A model generated the notes under the pieces. It had not been told where the DNA came from and made no database searches. It saw only the letters and a list, made by a program, of their open reading frames with translations. From a virus: 21,841 bases of DNA. The first letter of the stretch is position 1; every line of letters starts with the position of its first letter. A program made the translations under genes and the position numbers. Below are positions 20,635-21,841 of this stretch, in pieces. The stretch covers positions 1 through 21,841 of IMG/VR virus record IMGVR_UViG_3300043436_001246. The stretch is one strand, 5' to 3'.

Positions 20635-20774
20635 AGTGGGGTTGGTATGATGTAATAATTAAAATGGTAGGCTTTGAAAAAAGGAATGAGATATTTAAGA
20701 CGCCTATCTTTGAGTTCCTTAATCACATGGCATACTTGAAAGATGTTGATATATTTAAGACAGATATAAAATGA
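20556..20774 (+). CDS. Tail assembly chaperone -1 extension (T-like domain)
   Basis: This frame has no convincing start of its own (TTG at 20556 is inside the slippery run) and lies in the -1 frame relative to the upstream gene. It encodes 72 residues rich in Trp, Phe and Lys (WFSLKWGWYDVIIKM; IFEFLNHMAYLKD). The KWGWY...PIFEFL pattern is what I recall from tail chaperone extensions of Bacteroidota phages. Joined to the first 151 residues upstream, it gives a 223-residue fusion. Its stop overlaps the next ATG (20771-20774, ATGA), which places the next gene behind the fusion product. Confidence 0.65.
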   Translation: MRGYVEISQRYAKLFSGGGVSTWFSLKWGWYDVIIKMVGFEKRNEIFKTPIFEFLNHMAYLKDVDIFKTDIK

Positions 20775-21301
20775 GTGCAGAAATAACAGAGAAAATTGCA
20801 GAAGTACTTAAAGAGTGGTCACAGGGTAGAATAGACAACGCTAAAGACTTATTAAAGTCACAGGCTATTCCTTATACAAGTCCACTTAATCAATCCATAC
20901 AGACCACCGAACTAAAGGTACAAGGTTTAAACATCGGAATAGGATTTACTGCTAACGATTATTACATCTACATAGACGAGGGTGTTAAGGGTTTAAAGAA
21001 TAGAGTTCAAAATAGTGGTGTGTTTTCATTTAAGACACCATTTCCAAGTAGGGATATGATTAAGAGTTTAGAAGATTATATCCCAAGATATGGAATAGTA
21101 CCAAGTGGTGGTGGTAAAAAGGTAACAATACCTAAAAAAGAAAAGGCAGCAATAGGTATGGCTTATGCTATTAAACAAAAAGGTATCAAACAGAAACCCT
21201 TTTGGAAACCTACATTTAATGAGGCAGCGTTTAATGACTTAGCCGCAAGACTTGAAGAGGCATTAGGAGAGGACATCAATCTTACCTTAACTATTGAGTA
21301 G
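20771..21301 (+). CDS. Putative neck/tail completion protein (HK97 gp10-like)
   Basis: 176 residues. N-terminal helix, then LNIGIGFTANDYYIYIDEGVKGLKNR (part) with the YIDEGVKG motif, a Lys-rich middle (GGGKKVTIPKKEK), and AYAIKQKGIKQKPFWKPTF near residue 130. HK97 gp10-like neck proteins share a Y-x-x-x-DEG-x-x-G region and a C-terminal FxxP-type element; I recall this only loosely. Follows the chaperone by ATGA overlap and precedes another virion gene, so a head-tail connector or tail-completion role is likely but unproven. Ends TAG. Confidence 0.45.
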   Translation: MSAEITEKIAEVLKEWSQGRIDNAKDLLKSQAIPYTSPLNQSIQTTELKVQGLNIGIGFTANDYYIYIDEGVKGLKNRVQNSGVFSFKTPFPSRDMIKSLEDYIPRYGIVPSGGGKKVTIPKKEKAAIGMAYAIKQKGIKQKPFWKPTFNEAAFNDLAARLEEALGEDINLTLTIE

Positions 21302-21323
21302 CAATAAATAACTATTAACTTTG
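21294..21323 (+). promoter_or_regulatory. Bacteroidota-type promoter (TTG-N19-TAACTTTG)
   Basis: TTG at 21294-21296 (inside the end of the upstream gene), 19 bp, TAACTTTG at 21316-21323. The -7 box equals that at 4043-4050. GTG 21334 follows 10 nt after the box. Confidence 0.75.
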
Positions 21324-21333
21324 TTTTATAGTT

Positions 21334-21841
21334 GTGGCAATTACAATCAATCAACAACCGAGCGGATTAGTATCGGCATTTAATCACATTGACTTCTTAG
21401 TCGATACAAATAATACTCAACCTATTTTCTCTTATCAGATTAAACCAATAGTAGGTGGCAACGCTATTGCTCAGTATGTTAAACCTAAATCAATCTATGG
21501 AAATAAGGCGCACTTTGATGCTCAAAGAACAATTCAAAACCAAGTTAGCTATGACATCACAGGAATAGTTAATAACACCACAGGCATTTATAAGGCAGCT
21601 AATGTGTTCAAAGAGTTCTATATTCAGTTTGCTGAGTTGTCAGGAACAACTAACACGAATGTTGCAAGTGGAAGTCCAAGCAATAGTAATACCTTAATAG
21701 CAGTTAATACTGCATTTGAATATGAGGATACTTTTAAGACTGATTATATTCGTGACTATGTAATAGATGCCTTTGCAAATAAGTACTTTTTAACAGGGTT
21801 GAGGGGTGGTTCAATCCGTATCGGTTCAAATGACTTCTTTG
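21334..21841 (+). CDS. Putative phage tail/virion protein, 3'-truncated by window edge
   Basis: Starts at GTG 21334, the only plausible initiation codon before an upstream in-frame TAA (21316-21318), and is open to the window end (169 codons). The N-terminus reads VAITINQQPSGLVSAFNHIDFLVD, and the rest is Asn/Thr/Ser-rich beta-strand material with aromatic residues, such as AFEYEDTFKTDYIRDYV. Tail or adhesin proteins with this kind of N-terminus occur in Bacteroidota phages; the family was not checked. Head of a structural operon with its own promoter. Confidence 0.55.
   Translation, partial: MAITINQQPSGLVSAFNHIDFLVDTNNTQPIFSYQIKPIVGGNAIAQYVKPKSIYGNKAHFDAQRTIQNQVSYDITGIVNNTTGIYKAANVFKEFYIQFAELSGTTNTNVASGSPSNSNTLIAVNTAFEYEDTFKTDYIRDYVIDAFANKYFLTGLRGGSIRIGSNDFF

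Noticed and set aside
12228-21301. Reassignment of TAG to an amino acid in this phage
   Set aside because: TAG ends genes at 15465, 18494, 18907 and 21301 where reading on would hit another stop within a few codons and the next gene starts at once; only 12228 is ambiguous.

Overview
The window is a stretch of a tailed double-stranded DNA phage (or prophage-like) genome that most likely infects a member of the Bacteroidota. Four things point there. (1) All convincing genes lie on the + strand in tight operons. (2) Nine gene-group starts are preceded by a TAnnTTTG box, and several also have TTTG or TTG 18-19 bp upstream, which is the -33/-7 promoter of Bacteroides and Flavobacterium. (3) Shine-Dalgarno sequences are almost absent. 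(4) The protein families (BT4734/VirE_N-type primase fused to a RecA-type helicase, a DUF6291-like initiator, a DUF1071 annealing protein) are common in phages of that phylum. The DNA is strongly A+T rich. No integrase, repressor or attachment site was seen.

Layout, left to right. 1-2034: end of a virion protein built from 22-residue repeats and two further putative virion proteins. 2031-4008: a lysis cassette with several small membrane proteins, an amidase endolysin and a unimolecular spanin, stitched together by ATGA stop/start overlaps. 4020-7168: a promoter with a structured leader, an HNH nuclease, a replication initiator carrying five 13-bp iterons (probable origin), and a primase-helicase. 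7193-10819: recombination module with a DUF1071 annealing protein, YqaJ-type exonuclease, adenine/cytosine-N4 type DNA methyltransferase and NinG/Rap-like nuclease, plus small unknown genes. 10875-12725: small unknown genes, a GNRA-loop hairpin terminator, a stand-alone DnaA domain-IV-like protein and a sigma-like protein. 12722-17586: two glycosyltransferases, an associated unknown protein, two SAM methyltransferases, a 65-nt tRNA-like RNA with its own promoter, and a metallophosphoesterase. 17568-18494: an SSB-like protein with a DELPF tail and small genes. 18497-20070: small and large terminase. 20085-21841: tail assembly chaperone with a T9 slippery site and a -1 extension frame, a neck/tail completion candidate, and the start of another virion protein.

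The genes form a coherent programme. Replication would start in the initiator gene and be driven by the primase-helicase. The annealing protein, exonuclease, NinG-like protein and SSB-like protein would process recombination intermediates. The terminase packages DNA, the tail genes build the particle, and the lysis cassette releases it. No portal or major capsid gene is present, so they lie outside the window.

The observations I rate highest are the iteron origin inside the initiator gene, the tRNA-like RNA without a canonical anticodon arm, and the -1 frameshift in the tail chaperone.
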